From: Chloroflexus sp. Y-396-1
Lineage (GTDB): Bacteria > Chloroflexota > Chloroflexia > Chloroflexales > Chloroflexaceae
Length of the DNA stretch: 64,000 bases
Reading direction: 5' to 3'
NCBI RefSeq assembly: GCF_000516515.1
Contig: NZ_KI911784.1
Coordinates: forward strand, 1,054,001-1,118,000
Below the pieces are notes generated by a model. It searched no databases. It was given only the letters and a program-made list of their open reading frames with translations, and was not told the DNA's origin. Of the stretch, positions 26,837 through 34,755 are shown one piece after another (positions within the stretch are counted from its first letter, which is position 1; each line of letters begins with the position of its first letter). Both the position numbers and the translations under genes were made by a program.

Positions 26837-28354
26837 ATGACGTTTCACTTGTTTGTTCCAATCGTTTCACCGTTGATTGGTGCGGCATTGGCCGTTTTAC
26901 TTCATCACCAATGGGTGGTGGTACGAGCGATCACGCTCATCAGTGTGCTGATCAACCTGGGGTATGGCCTCTGGCTAATGAGTGTAGTGCCGCAAAGTGG
27001 GCCACTGGTGGCGCAGGCTTCAGGCTGGTTAGCTCCGTTTGGTATTTCGCTGGTCGCCGATAGTATGAGTGCGCTGATGGTGATGCTGGCAGCGCTGCTC
27101 ATGCTGACGACGGTTGTGTACAGCTTTTACTCTATTGATCGCGAACGTGAAACACATTTCTACTACCCGTTGCTCTTGCTCTTGCTGCTAGGGGTTAGTG
27201 GTGCGTTTCTCACCGGTGATCTCTTCAATTTGTACGTCTGGTTTGAAGTGTTGCTGGTAGCATCCTTTGGCCTGATTACGCTTGGTGGAAGCCGTGATCA
27301 GCTTGAGGGTGGTTTGAAATATGTTGTGCTTAATCTGTTGGGTAGTACCGCCTTCTTGTTTGGTTGTGGATTGATGTACGGATTTGCAGGTACACTCAAT
27401 ATGGCGCATATTGCCGAGCGGATGGCAACGCTAGCGAACCCCGGTTTGCAAACGGTGTTAGCCGGGGTATTTTTGTTTGCCTTTGGCAGCAAGGCGGCGA
27501 TTGTGCCACTCTTTTTCTGGTTGCCTTCCAGTTATCATACGCCACCGGTAGCAGTAACGGCCATCTTCAGTGGCTTGATGACGAAAGTTGGGGTCTATTC
27601 GCTCTATCGAGTCTTTGGTTTGTTGTTACAAAACGAACTAGCAATCTATGCACCGTGGATTACCCTGATCGCCGGTCTAACGATGGTTATTGGGGTGTTA
27701 GGTGCAGTAGCCCAGATGAATGTGCGTCGCATCCTGAGTTTTCATATTATCAGTCAGATCGGGTACAGCGTGATGGGGCTTGGTCTGGCTAGCGCCGCCG
27801 GACTGGCTGCTGGCCTGGTCTTTACCGCCCATGTCATGATTGTCAAGATGGCGCTCTTTTTCATTGGTGGAGCAGCCGAACAGATCAACGGTACCGGCGA
27901 TTTGAAGAAGATGGGTGGGTTGGCCCGTCGCGAGCCGTTGCTAGCCCTGTTCTGGTTTTTAGGTATTCTGTCGCTGGCCGGTATTCCTCCGTTAAGCGGT
28001 TTTATCGGAAAATTGATCTTATTGCAAGTAGGGGTGAGCCAACAGGCTTACCTCATTACCGCCGTGGCTGCCGGTACCAGTATCCTGACCTTCTTCTCGA
28101 TGTTAAAGATTTGGAATGAAGTGTTCTGGAAGAAGTCGTATGAGGATGTGAACCGCTTGCCACGGGTCCGTTTTGGTTTACTGGCGCCGGGTGCAGCGCT
28201 GGTTATCCTCAGTGTGGCCCTAGGATTGGTAGCCGGGCCCTTTGTAGAATACAACACCATTGCTGGGCAGCAGCTTTTTGATCGGGCTGCATATATTGCT
28301 ACTGTCTGTGGAGCTGATGGTTGTGAGGCAGTCTATCGTGCATCGGTGAAGTAG
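26837..28354 (+). CDS. mrpD: Na+/H+ antiporter subunit MrpD
   Basis: Second large antiporter-like subunit, related to NuoM/NuoN. 505 residues and about 14 membrane segments. LFNLYVWFEVLLVASFGL and FGSKAAIVPLFFWLPSSY carry the conserved membrane Glu and Lys of the proton path. ATG 26837 is used rather than the in-frame TTG at 26819 because GGGAAG lies 7 bp before it. It follows mrpC by 27 bp. Confidence 0.95.
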   Translation: MTFHLFVPIVSPLIGAALAVLLHHQWVVVRAITLISVLINLGYGLWLMSVVPQSGPLVAQASGWLAPFGISLVADSMSALMVMLAALLMLTTVVYSFYSIDRERETHFYYPLLLLLLLGVSGAFLTGDLFNLYVWFEVLLVASFGLITLGGSRDQLEGGLKYVVLNLLGSTAFLFGCGLMYGFAGTLNMAHIAERMATLANPGLQTVLAGVFLFAFGSKAAIVPLFFWLPSSYHTPPVAVTAIFSGLMTKVGVYSLYRVFGLLLQNELAIYAPWITLIAGLTMVIGVLGAVAQMNVRRILSFHIISQIGYSVMGLGLASAAGLAAGLVFTAHVMIVKMALFFIGGAAEQINGTGDLKKMGGLARREPLLALFWFLGILSLAGIPPLSGFIGKLILLQVGVSQQAYLITAVAAGTSILTFFSMLKIWNEVFWKKSYEDVNRLPRVRFGLLAPGAALVILSVALGLVAGPFVEYNTIAGQQLFDRAAYIATVCGADGCEAVYRASVK

Positions 28355-28362
28355 AGGCTGGT

Positions 28363-28872
28363 ATGATTGCACTGATTCTCATTTTGACCGTGACCTGGAT
28401 GGCGCTGCAAAGTAGCTTTACGTTAGCCGACCTGATTGTTGGGTTACTTGTGAGTTTAGCCATTGTGGCAATGGCTAGAAACTTTCTCAGCATACCATTT
28501 GTGAATACGGATTTATACCCTCAGCAGCGTGATCGCACCTTCGTCAGGCTGGCCCTAAAGTGGGTCGCATTTATCGGCTTTGCACTGTGGAGTATTCTCA
28601 AGGCTAATATCGATATGGCCCGGATCGTGCTCTTTCGGCGGGTTGCCGACATTCGTCCGGGCATTATCGCCATTCCACTCGATGTGAAAAGTGATGCCGG
28701 AATTACTGTACTGGCGAATCTGATCACCCTAACGCCGGGAACCGTCTCGCTCGATGTTGCTACTGATCGTCGAACCATTTACATTCACTGCATTGATGTA
28801 CGCGACGCCGATGCAATCCGTAATGATATTAAGCAACAGTTCGAGCGGCGGGTCATGGAATTGTTACCGTAG
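28363..28872 (+). CDS. mrpE: Na+/H+ antiporter subunit MrpE
   Basis: 169 residues with two or three N-terminal membrane segments and a cytoplasmic C-terminal domain. NLITLTPGTVSLDV is the family signature. MrpE has no complex I counterpart and is needed for full Mrp assembly in other bacteria. It starts 8 bp after mrpD. Confidence 0.94.
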   Translation: MIALILILTVTWMALQSSFTLADLIVGLLVSLAIVAMARNFLSIPFVNTDLYPQQRDRTFVRLALKWVAFIGFALWSILKANIDMARIVLFRRVADIRPGIIAIPLDVKSDAGITVLANLITLTPGTVSLDVATDRRTIYIHCIDVRDADAIRNDIKQQFERRVMELLP

Positions 28873-28883
28873 AGGTAGGTCTG

Positions 28884-29153
28884 ATGACATTGTTTAGTAT
28901 TCTGATCGCCACGTTGATGGGTGTGGTTGCCATTTCGATGACGCTCTGCACGGCTCGTTTGTTGATGGGGCCGAGTATTCCTGATCGAGCAATGGCGTTT
29001 GATACGCTGATGCTCCACGTTGTAGCATTGGTTGCCCTCTATGTGGTGATTACTGACCAACTGAGTTTGATCGATGCAATCCTGGTTGTAGCCGTCCTGG
29101 GCTTTTTGGGCACTGTCGCCATTTCGCGCTACATCGAGGAGGGACGTCAATAA
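28884..29153 (+). CDS. mrpF: Na+/H+ antiporter subunit MrpF
   Basis: 89-residue protein with three membrane segments. RLLMGPSIPDRAMAFDTL is the family signature, with a conserved Asp. AGAGGTAGG precedes the ATG. The stop overlaps the mrpG start as TAATG. Confidence 0.94.
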   Translation: MTLFSILIATLMGVVAISMTLCTARLLMGPSIPDRAMAFDTLMLHVVALVALYVVITDQLSLIDAILVVAVLGFLGTVAISRYIEEGRQ

Positions 29154-29506
29154 TGAGTCTGAGCGAGATTGTCACTCTGGTGCTGGCAACGATTGGAGTA
29201 GTATTCATGCTCCTGGCCGCAATCGGCATGCTCAAGTTGCCTGATCTCTACACGCGGGTTCATGCCACCGGCAAAGCTGGCACGCTAGGGATTGCAGGAG
29301 TATTACTGGCAGTGGCCGTTCATCACGGTGATCTGGTTGTGGCAGCAAAGATGATCGCCCTGATCGCCTTCTTCTTTCTGACAGCGCCGGTAGCCGCTCA
29401 TATGCTTGATCGAGCAGCCTATTTAACCGGTGTCAAACGTGCACCGCAAACCGTTCAAGACGATCTGGCCGGTAAGTATGACATAGAGCAGGGTCGATTA
29501 CGGTAA
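29153..29506 (+). CDS. mrpG: Na+/H+ antiporter subunit MrpG
   Basis: 117 residues with three membrane segments. GMLKLPDLYTRVHATGKAGT is the MrpG signature. Last gene of the complete mrpABCDEFG operon; the next gene lies on the opposite strand 20 bp away. The full set argues for a working Na+(K+)/H+ antiporter used in pH and sodium homeostasis. Confidence 0.94.
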   Translation: MSLSEIVTLVLATIGVVFMLLAAIGMLKLPDLYTRVHATGKAGTLGIAGVLLAVAVHHGDLVVAAKMIALIAFFFLTAPVAAHMLDRAAYLTGVKRAPQTVQDDLAGKYDIEQGRLR

Positions 29507-29525
29507 CACATAGATGCCTTCTTTG

Positions 29526-29846
29526 TCATTTGCGCTCCATTGTCATGTTCGTATCGGCGCCGGGAGGTTGGTTCGCACGACTTGCCGCAGCGACGATCTG
29601 TTGTAGGTAGTGTTGCCAGTGTTGCTGATTGGCACGTGTTAAACGGCGCACCATGTCAATATCACCCGCTTCACCAGCTTCGACGGCTGCGGCCAGCGAC
29701 TCCTGAAAGGCGCGGGCCAGGTCGGCTACGGCGCGGCGTAATTCGGCGTTCAGTGCTCGCTGACGTTCAAGCTGTTCGTATAACCACTCGTTCAGGCGCA
29801 ATTGTTCTTCCAATTGCTCACGCAATCGCTGCTCAACTGCGGACAT
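29526..29846 (-). CDS. Small coiled-coil protein of unknown function
   Basis: 106 residues. The first 65 residues form a heptad-rich helix (EQRLREQLEEQLRLNEWLYE and onward). A second helix follows, and the tail is short and polar. There is no signal peptide or membrane segment. GAGGTGATCT immediately before the ATG is a good ribosome-binding site, which supports a real gene. It lies downstream of the tRNA-Ser terminator on the same strand, with no clear promoter of its own. I do not recognise a family. Confidence 0.6.
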   Translation of the reverse strand: MSAVEQRLREQLEEQLRLNEWLYEQLERQRALNAELRRAVADLARAFQESLAAAVEAGEAGDIDMVRRLTRANQQHWQHYLQQIVAAASRANQPPGADTNMTMERK

Positions 29847-29856
29847 AGATCACCTC

Positions 29857-29894
29857 AAAAATTGCTGCGCCCAACCTGGTTACAGGTCGGGCGC
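29857..29894 (-). terminator. Intrinsic terminator after tRNA-Ser
   Basis: On the minus strand GCGCCCGACCTG and CAGGTTGGGCGC form a 12-bp stem with one wobble around a TAAC loop. CAGCAATTTTT follows. It begins 9 bp after the encoded CCA of the tRNA. Confidence 0.85.
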
Positions 29895-29902
29895 TTCCGT
29901 GT

Positions 29903-29993
29903 TGGCGGGGAGAGTGAGATTCGAACTCACGAGGGCTTGTTAGGCCCTACCCGTTTTCGAGACGGGCACGTTCAACCACTCCGTCATCTCCCC
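29903..29993 (-). tRNA. tRNA-Ser (anticodon CGA)
   Basis: Type II tRNA on the minus strand. The acceptor stem is GGGGAGA with TCTCCCC, discriminator G, and CCA is encoded. Anticodon stem CCCGT/ACGGG holds loop CTCGAAA with anticodon CGA, reading UCG. A long variable arm (AGGGCCTAACAAGCCCT) and T arm GTGAGTTCGAATCTCAC complete the cloverleaf. A consensus promoter and a terminator flank it. Confidence 0.96.
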
Positions 29994-30010
29994 GTCTTGT
30001 ACCATTGCTC

Positions 30011-30039
30011 ATTATAACGAGGTAGTCGGTTCTGTGCAA
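30011..30039 (-). promoter_or_regulatory. Promoter of tRNA-Ser
   Basis: On the minus strand TTGCAC (30039-30034) and a perfect TATAAT (30016-30011) with a 17-bp spacer, about 18 bp before the tRNA 5' end. Confidence 0.85.
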
Positions 30040-30556
30040 GTGCTATGATGGGGATACGTTTTTAAAGATTTTGGTCGTGTTTGATGCACTTATGAACGCC
30101 ATGCATCTGCTCACGACAATCTCCAACCTACACCGCTTGCCTGGAAATGTTTACCTCCGACCCATGCTCAGAGATGGCAGGGAACACCATCACTCGCTGT
30201 ATCAGCACACCATCTAGGGTAGGTTTGAAAGCCGCCCCTACCGATGCGGCGACGGGTATAATTAGCGTGCTATGTTCATTTCTCTTACCTTTATGGACTA
30301 CAGAAGCGATGATTCGACAGTGCTGAGTTCGTGCTACGGAGCGCACTCCTGCCTCCCATTCCCCCTCCCGTCGTGGGAACGGCGGGGCGATTGAGGTGGG
30401 GCGGAAGGTCAACCATACGTCCCATCGCAGCGAACAGGTTGGGAATCTGCCTCGATCACTTGATCATCGCCCCGTTGCCAGCTAGGGCAAAACGTTGCAA
30501 ACCCCTATGGATAAGAGTTCAGTTACAGCACAAGGCAGCATAATAGGTCGCATTCG
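30040..30556. other. Intergenic region with decayed repeats
   Basis: About 515 bp without a supported gene. The part at 30352-30412 is a weak member of the hairpin family (CATTCCCCCTCCC and GGGGCGGAAGG). AAAACGTTGCAAACCCCTA near 30490 resembles the flank of the element copies at 6375 and 55723. The segment near 30215 (GCCCCTACCGATGCGGCGACG) resembles 47615. Confidence 0.5.
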
Positions 30557-32329
30557 TTATGTGCGCTTAATCACCACAATCGTCATATCATCTGATTGGG
30601 CGGTATCACCGGCAAATTCACCGACCGCAGCGAGCACTGCGGTCACGATTTCATTTGGTGCACGGTGACTATTAGCCCGCAGCACTGTCGCCAATCGTTC
30701 ATCACCGAACAGTTTACGTTGTGCGTTCATCGCTTCGGTAATGCCATCGGTATAAAAGAGCAGAATGTCACCAGGGGCAAGCCTAATCTCACCCGGTACA
30801 AAGTGTGGATCAGGGATGATTCCCAACACTATTCCCTGTGCCACCAGCGGCGTCACTTCATCAGCGGCCCGACGGTACAGGAGAGGGTAATTATGACCAC
30901 CGTTGGCATACGTCACAAGCCCACTCACCGGATCAATCAAAGCGTAAAAACAGGTCACGAAGAGACCGGCGCGTGAGTCGGCGAGGATCAGATGATTGGC
31001 CCGTTCTAATACAGCGACCGGCGAGCGCCCATCAATGGCACTGGCACGTAAGAGGGTGCGCGAGAGGGCCATAAACAGAGCTGCTGGAACACCCTTGTCG
31101 GTAACGTCGGCAATGACAACCCCAAGCCGTTTCGGGCCGTTGGTCGCGGTCGCCGGTATATCAATAAAGTCGTAGAAATCACCGCCTACTTGCCGTGCGG
31201 CACGGTAGAAGGCGTGAATCTGTAGGCCAGGAACGAGCGGGCAGCAATCGGGCAAGAAACTGGCTTGAATCTCACTAGCCAGATCAAGTTCGCGTTCAAG
31301 GCGCTGACGGGCCAGCGCCTCTTGATACAATCGTTCACGGTCAATCATCTGCGCCAACTGACTGGCGAGCAGTCCGAGTAATTCCGCTTCACTATCGAGA
31401 AAGTGACGTGGATGAATGGTATTGACCAGCAGCAAGCCGATCTGTGCGCCGCCGAGCGTCACCAGTGTAGCGAGATGACCTTGAAAACTCTGCTGGCGGA
31501 GTAACGGCGGCAGCGGGATCAGTGAGTCGTCCGGTAATTGGGCACTTCGTTCTGGTAGATACCACAAATGAGGATGAACATCATCAAGTACCAGCGGCCA
31601 GGCGCTAGCTGCGGGCAACGCCCAGCCGTAACAAGCCCGCAGCAATGCACGCCCTCTGTCTTCATCAGCCTCAATAAAGGCACAAGCATCAGCTTCAAGG
31701 AGACGGGCGCCGACACGAACCAACCGCTGCAACGTCGGTTCGAGATCGTCATTTACCAACAGTTCTTGTGAGAGCGATAGGAGCGCACGCCGTTCCTGGA
31801 CGCGCCGCACACTAAACTCTTCGTAGAGATAGGCACGGGCTATTGCTGTTCCTAACAGGTCGCCGATTGCAGCTATGAGATGCTGCTCAGTCGCCGACAA
31901 TCGTGCCCATCGTGTAGTTGCCAGATTGAGGATGCCGATCGTGCGGTTTCCATCGCGTAGAGCCATCGAGATGTGGTGTGACAAACCGCGCTTATCGCCA
32001 ACGGCGCCGTGCAAACGTGAACAGGGCATCAGCGACGGCTCACGATGGATCTGACCGCTGCGACAGGCTTCCTGGCAGGCGCATTCACCTTGCCAGATCG
32101 TGCCGGGGTAATTGAGTACCGGGGGCAGATGTTGGCGGGCAGCGAGAATAAATTGATCGTTCTCGTTACGAAGATAAATCCAACCGGCTTCCTGACCGGT
32201 CAGTTCAAGAATATGACCAAGTGCCGTATCGAGGACTACACGTAGATCAAACGATTGATTGAGCGTTTGGGCTAACGACCGAAGTGCAGACCATTCAGCG
32301 ATTCGGTGTTGCCGTTCCGAAGACGGCAT
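30557..32329 (-). CDS. GAF-GAF-PP2C (SpoIIE/RsbU-type) serine phosphatase
   Basis: 590 residues in three parts: a GAF domain (about 20-170), a second GAF domain (about 185-330) and a C-terminal PP2C-like SpoIIE phosphatase domain (about 370-590). Metal-binding motifs are intact: VGGDFYDF, VVIADVTDKGVPAALFM, YANGGHNYPLLY and LLFYTDGITEAMN. Such proteins dephosphorylate anti-sigma antagonists or similar partners in response to signals sensed by GAF. No anti-sigma factor, antagonist or sigma gene is adjacent. The ATG at 32329 is preferred over GTG 32335 because GGAGTGA lies at a suitable distance. Confidence 0.9.
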   Translation of the reverse strand: MPSSERQHRIAEWSALRSLAQTLNQSFDLRVVLDTALGHILELTGQEAGWIYLRNENDQFILAARQHLPPVLNYPGTIWQGECACQEACRSGQIHREPSLMPCSRLHGAVGDKRGLSHHISMALRDGNRTIGILNLATTRWARLSATEQHLIAAIGDLLGTAIARAYLYEEFSVRRVQERRALLSLSQELLVNDDLEPTLQRLVRVGARLLEADACAFIEADEDRGRALLRACYGWALPAASAWPLVLDDVHPHLWYLPERSAQLPDDSLIPLPPLLRQQSFQGHLATLVTLGGAQIGLLLVNTIHPRHFLDSEAELLGLLASQLAQMIDRERLYQEALARQRLERELDLASEIQASFLPDCCPLVPGLQIHAFYRAARQVGGDFYDFIDIPATATNGPKRLGVVIADVTDKGVPAALFMALSRTLLRASAIDGRSPVAVLERANHLILADSRAGLFVTCFYALIDPVSGLVTYANGGHNYPLLYRRAADEVTPLVAQGIVLGIIPDPHFVPGEIRLAPGDILLFYTDGITEAMNAQRKLFGDERLATVLRANSHRAPNEIVTAVLAAVGEFAGDTAQSDDMTIVVIKRT

Positions 32330-32597
32330 AATCACTCACTCCAGAAGTAGACATGATGGTGTTGCGCCAACATTATCCTGTTTTGCACGTGCGCCGTGCG
32401 GTTAGGCCGTTAAGACAAGGAACATGCCGACCGCTGTTTCTGCATAGCACGAAGGAACGGAAAAACCGATGAGCGCTGATACAACGATCGGCATCGTCTT
32501 CGATGAGATAATAGTTCTGTCTTAATCAGAACCGTTTACTCCCACATTCGACGTTTCCACATTGTGGATTGCTTCCTACATCTCCCGCACCTGAGCA

Positions 32598-33251
32598 CTA
32601 GCGTTTCTTGCGGCTGATCGATACACCATCACGCAGCGGAATAATAACCGACTCGAGTTGGGGATGGCTCATAATTGCCCGGTTAAAGCGTTGAATCCCT
32701 CGCACGAGTGGCGAAGCATCCTCTTCAAGAACCTGTGCGCTACAAAGCACATTATCTGCTATCAAGACACCACCGGGACTGAGGAGCGACACACACAACT
32801 CAAGAGCTTGCAGCGCCTGTTCATCGTTTGACGAACTGCGTAGAACATCCAGGAAGATCAAGTCGAATTCTTGCCTGAGTGATGGTAACAGCTCGCGCCA
32901 TTCTCCTAGGTGGATAGTGATCAAATCACGCATGCCGGCCGCCTCGATCACTTCGCTAGCCAGCTTAACGCGCTCAGGATTACGTTCGATAGCCGTCATC
33001 CTACCGCCGGTCTGGCGAAGTGCTTTCATAATGTAAATAGCGGCATATCCGGTCGTAATACCAACTTCCAGTGCATGACGAGCATTCATCATCAGTGCCT
33101 GTAAGTAGAGAAACTGCCCCTGCACCGGACCAACGAGCGACAACCCCTGCTGCCTGGCACGTGCTTCAAGGTTCGCCAGCACTTCATCGCGTGGTGGCAT
33201 GAGATCGTGCAGATAGTCTTCAATTGCAATATTCGTGATGTCGTAGCGCAT
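32598..33251 (-). CDS. SAM-dependent O-methyltransferase
   Basis: 217-residue class I methyltransferase of the catechol/caffeoyl-CoA O-methyltransferase group (Methyltransf_24/3). EVGITTGYAAIYIMKAL is the SAM-binding glycine motif (slightly altered from G-x-G-x-S), AIERNPERV binds the ribose, and LIFLDVLRSSSN and LIADNVLCSAQV supply the metal-site Asp and Asn. Substrate is unknown. The frame opens at 33302, but ATG 33251 follows GAGGAGGGC. It is divergent from the ANTAR regulator. Confidence 0.85.
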   Translation of the reverse strand: MRYDITNIAIEDYLHDLMPPRDEVLANLEARARQQGLSLVGPVQGQFLYLQALMMNARHALEVGITTGYAAIYIMKALRQTGGRMTAIERNPERVKLASEVIEAAGMRDLITIHLGEWRELLPSLRQEFDLIFLDVLRSSSNDEQALQALELCVSLLSPGGVLIADNVLCSAQVLEEDASPLVRGIQRFNRAIMSHPQLESVIIPLRDGVSISRKKR

Positions 33252-33369
33252 CACGCCCTCCTCGCTCCGCCTGTAAAGGCGGTGTGTATAGCTGGCGCAC
33301 AAATGGCGTCAGTTGCATACGCAAATACTCGTTATTCATCTAAATTGTATCACACTATGGAGTATCTTG

Positions 33370-33378
33370 TGGTATGAT
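33370..33378 (+). promoter_or_regulatory. Extended -10 promoter of the ANTAR regulator
   Basis: TGG-TATGAT at 33370-33378, about 42 bp before the GTG start at 33421. Confidence 0.45.
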
Positions 33379-33420
33379 CTTAGGCATCGCTTTACGAGTA
33401 GCATTCAGCGGGAGGCAGCC

Positions 33421-34005
33421 GTGGCCGCGATTCGTATCCTGATAGCCGAGGATAATGATCTGGTGTCGCTCACTTTAGAGGAGCAATTGAAGGGACTAGG
33501 TTACGAGGTGGTGGGTATTGCACGTACTGGCGCCGAAGCGGTAATGCTGGCCGCTCGTTTAAAGCCAGACCTGGTGATTATGGATATTCGGATGCCTGAG
33601 ATGGACGGCACTGAAGCGACGGCGAAGATTCGCGATCAAACAGGGATTCCGGTTGTGATGCTGACCGCTTTCGCCGATAAAGAAACGATCCGCCGCGCTG
33701 AAACGGCGGGAGCATTAGCCTACTTGGTAAAGCCGGTGAATGAACAGGAGCTGCCACCGGCGATTTCGATTGCCCTGGCTCGTCATCGCGAGATGCAGGC
33801 GTTGCGGAATGAAAACATCGAGCTGCAAGAGGCACTCGAAGCCCGCAAACTGATCGAGCGAGCGAAAGGTATTTTAATGCAACGGCTCGGCCTGAGTGAA
33901 CGCGATGCCTATGAACGGCTACGTCAACGTGCGCGTGATAAACGGACGAAGATGAAAGATATTGCGCAGGCCATCATTGAAGCAGAAGAGCTATTGGGTT
34001 CGTAA
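33421..34005 (+). CDS. Response regulator with REC and ANTAR domains
   Basis: 194 residues: a receiver domain (1-125) with the acidic pocket AEDND, phosphoacceptor Asp in LVIMDIRMPEMDG, Thr in MLTAF and Lys in LVKPVN. A coiled-coil linker and an ANTAR domain (about 135-190, KLIERAKGILMQRLGLSERDAY) follow. ANTAR regulators bind paired RNA hairpins and prevent transcription termination. Start: GTG 33421 with GGGAGG upstream, not the longer frame from 33313, which includes its own promoter. No histidine kinase is adjacent. It lies directly upstream of the aroH attenuator, and a functional link is possible but not shown. Confidence 0.93.
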   Translation: MAAIRILIAEDNDLVSLTLEEQLKGLGYEVVGIARTGAEAVMLAARLKPDLVIMDIRMPEMDGTEATAKIRDQTGIPVVMLTAFADKETIRRAETAGALAYLVKPVNEQELPPAISIALARHREMQALRNENIELQEALEARKLIERAKGILMQRLGLSERDAYERLRQRARDKRTKMKDIAQAIIEAEELLGS

Positions 34006-34010
34006 GTTAC

Positions 34011-34039
34011 TTGACGGATCATGGCTGCTATGGTATAGT
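34011..34039 (+). promoter_or_regulatory. Promoter of the aroH-aroF leader
   Basis: TTGACG at 34011-34016, 17-bp spacer, TATAGT at 34034-34039, with TGG just before the -10 (extended -10). It begins 6 bp after the stop of the ANTAR gene. Expected transcription start is near 34046, about 200 nt before aroH, leaving room for a regulatory leader. Confidence 0.75.
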
Positions 34040-34080
34040 TGCGTCGTCGAAGCGAGTAGTGCAGTCAGGTAAGCGATCGT

Positions 34081-34158
34081 ATGGCCGGTTCGCGCTTTTA
34101 CACCTACTTTTACTACTTTACCAGCCGAAAACCGGACTGGTCGCTTCGCATTTCCTGA
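34081..34158 (+). CDS. Phe/Tyr-rich leader peptide of the aroH-aroF attenuator
   Basis: A 25-codon ORF in the leader. Codons 6-13 read TTT TAC ACC TAC TTT TAC TAC TTT, that is FYTYFYYF: three Phe and four Tyr in eight codons. One Trp codon (TGG) follows at codon 20, and the stop TGA lies 28 nt before a strong terminator hairpin. This is the layout of leader peptides such as PheL and TrpL. There, slow translation at scarce-amino-acid codons changes RNA folding and prevents termination. The genes downstream make chorismate-derived Phe and Tyr precursors. The upstream AGGTAAG is about 9 bp from the ATG, a weak but usable site. CCGGTT (34085-34090) can pair with AACCGG (34130-34135), bracketing the Phe/Tyr codons. 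Confidence 0.75.
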   Translation: MAGSRFYTYFYYFTSRKPDWSLRIS

Positions 34159-34186
34159 ACGAGACACGATAGCACAGAGCAATCAC

Positions 34187-34230
34187 GAAGGGGCGCGAGG
34201 CGAACAAACCTCGCGCCCCTTCTGTTGTTG
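34187..34230 (+). terminator. Attenuator terminator before aroH
   Basis: GAAGGGGCGCGAGG (34187-34200) and CCTCGCGCCCCTTC (34209-34222) form a perfect 14-bp stem around CGAACAAA, followed by TGTTGTTG. It lies between the leader ORF and aroH, 16 bp before the aroH start. Partial competitor pairings are CTTCG (34144-34148) with CGAAG (34186-34190), and TTCGCGC (34089-34095) with GCGCGAG (34193-34199). Confidence 0.85.
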
Positions 34231-34246
34231 CCGGGGAGGAGAGTCA

Positions 34247-34666
34247 ATGGAAGTCCGGTGCCGTGGAGTACGAGGAGCAACGACCTGTGATGAAAACACA
34301 CGCGAAGCCATTCTGGCTGCCACCCACGAGTTGCTTACGTTGTTGATCGAAGCAAATGACATCAAACCGGAGGACATCGCCAGTGCCATTTTTACCACCA
34401 CTCCCGATCTGAATGCCGAATTCCCCGCAGTGGCGGCACGGGCAATTGGCTGGATAGACACCGCCCTTCTCTGCGGTCATGAAATGGCTGTTCCCGGTAG
34501 TTTGCCACGTTGTATTCGTGTCTTGATCCACTGGAATACCACCAAGCGAGCCGATGAAATTGTTCACGTCTATATTCGGGGGGCGCGTGGCCTTCGACCG
34601 GAACGGGCTGCCTTGATGAATGCGTTCCGCGTAGCAACTCCGCTGCCGCCCGAGGAATTGCTGTGA
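34247..34666 (+). CDS. aroH: Chorismate mutase, AroH type
   Basis: Converts chorismate to prephenate, the branch to Phe and Tyr. 139 residues of the Bacillus AroH (pseudo-alpha/beta-barrel trimer) class: [15 protein letters not shown] carries the active-site Arg7-equivalent and Asp/Glu, [12 protein letters not shown], the [18 protein letters not shown] segment with the second active-site Arg, and [13 protein letters not shown] at the end. GGGGAGGAG precedes the ATG. It is the first gene after the attenuator, and aroF follows 89 bp downstream. Confidence 0.96.
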   Translation: MEVRCRGVRGATTCDENTREAILAATHELLTLLIEANDIKPEDIASAIFTTTPDLNAEFPAVAARAIGWIDTALLCGHEMAVPGSLPRCIRVLIHWNTTKRADEIVHVYIRGARGLRPERAALMNAFRVATPLPPEELL

Positions 34667-34755
34667 GGTGCTGCCACGCTGCCGATCGGCACGAAGTATT
34701 GTACACCGCTGCTGTTGTATCTTTGGATATTTGTCCTACTGAGGAGGATTGTTCC

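Noticed and set aside
33313-33420. Longer N-terminus for the ANTAR regulator
   Set aside because: The extension contains the predicted promoter and lacks a ribosome-binding site; GTG 33421 has one.
34046-34230. T-box or tRNA-like leader before aroH
   Set aside because: No T-box sequence (AGGGTGG-type) or specifier loop is visible, while an ORF with Phe/Tyr codons explains amino acid sensing directly.
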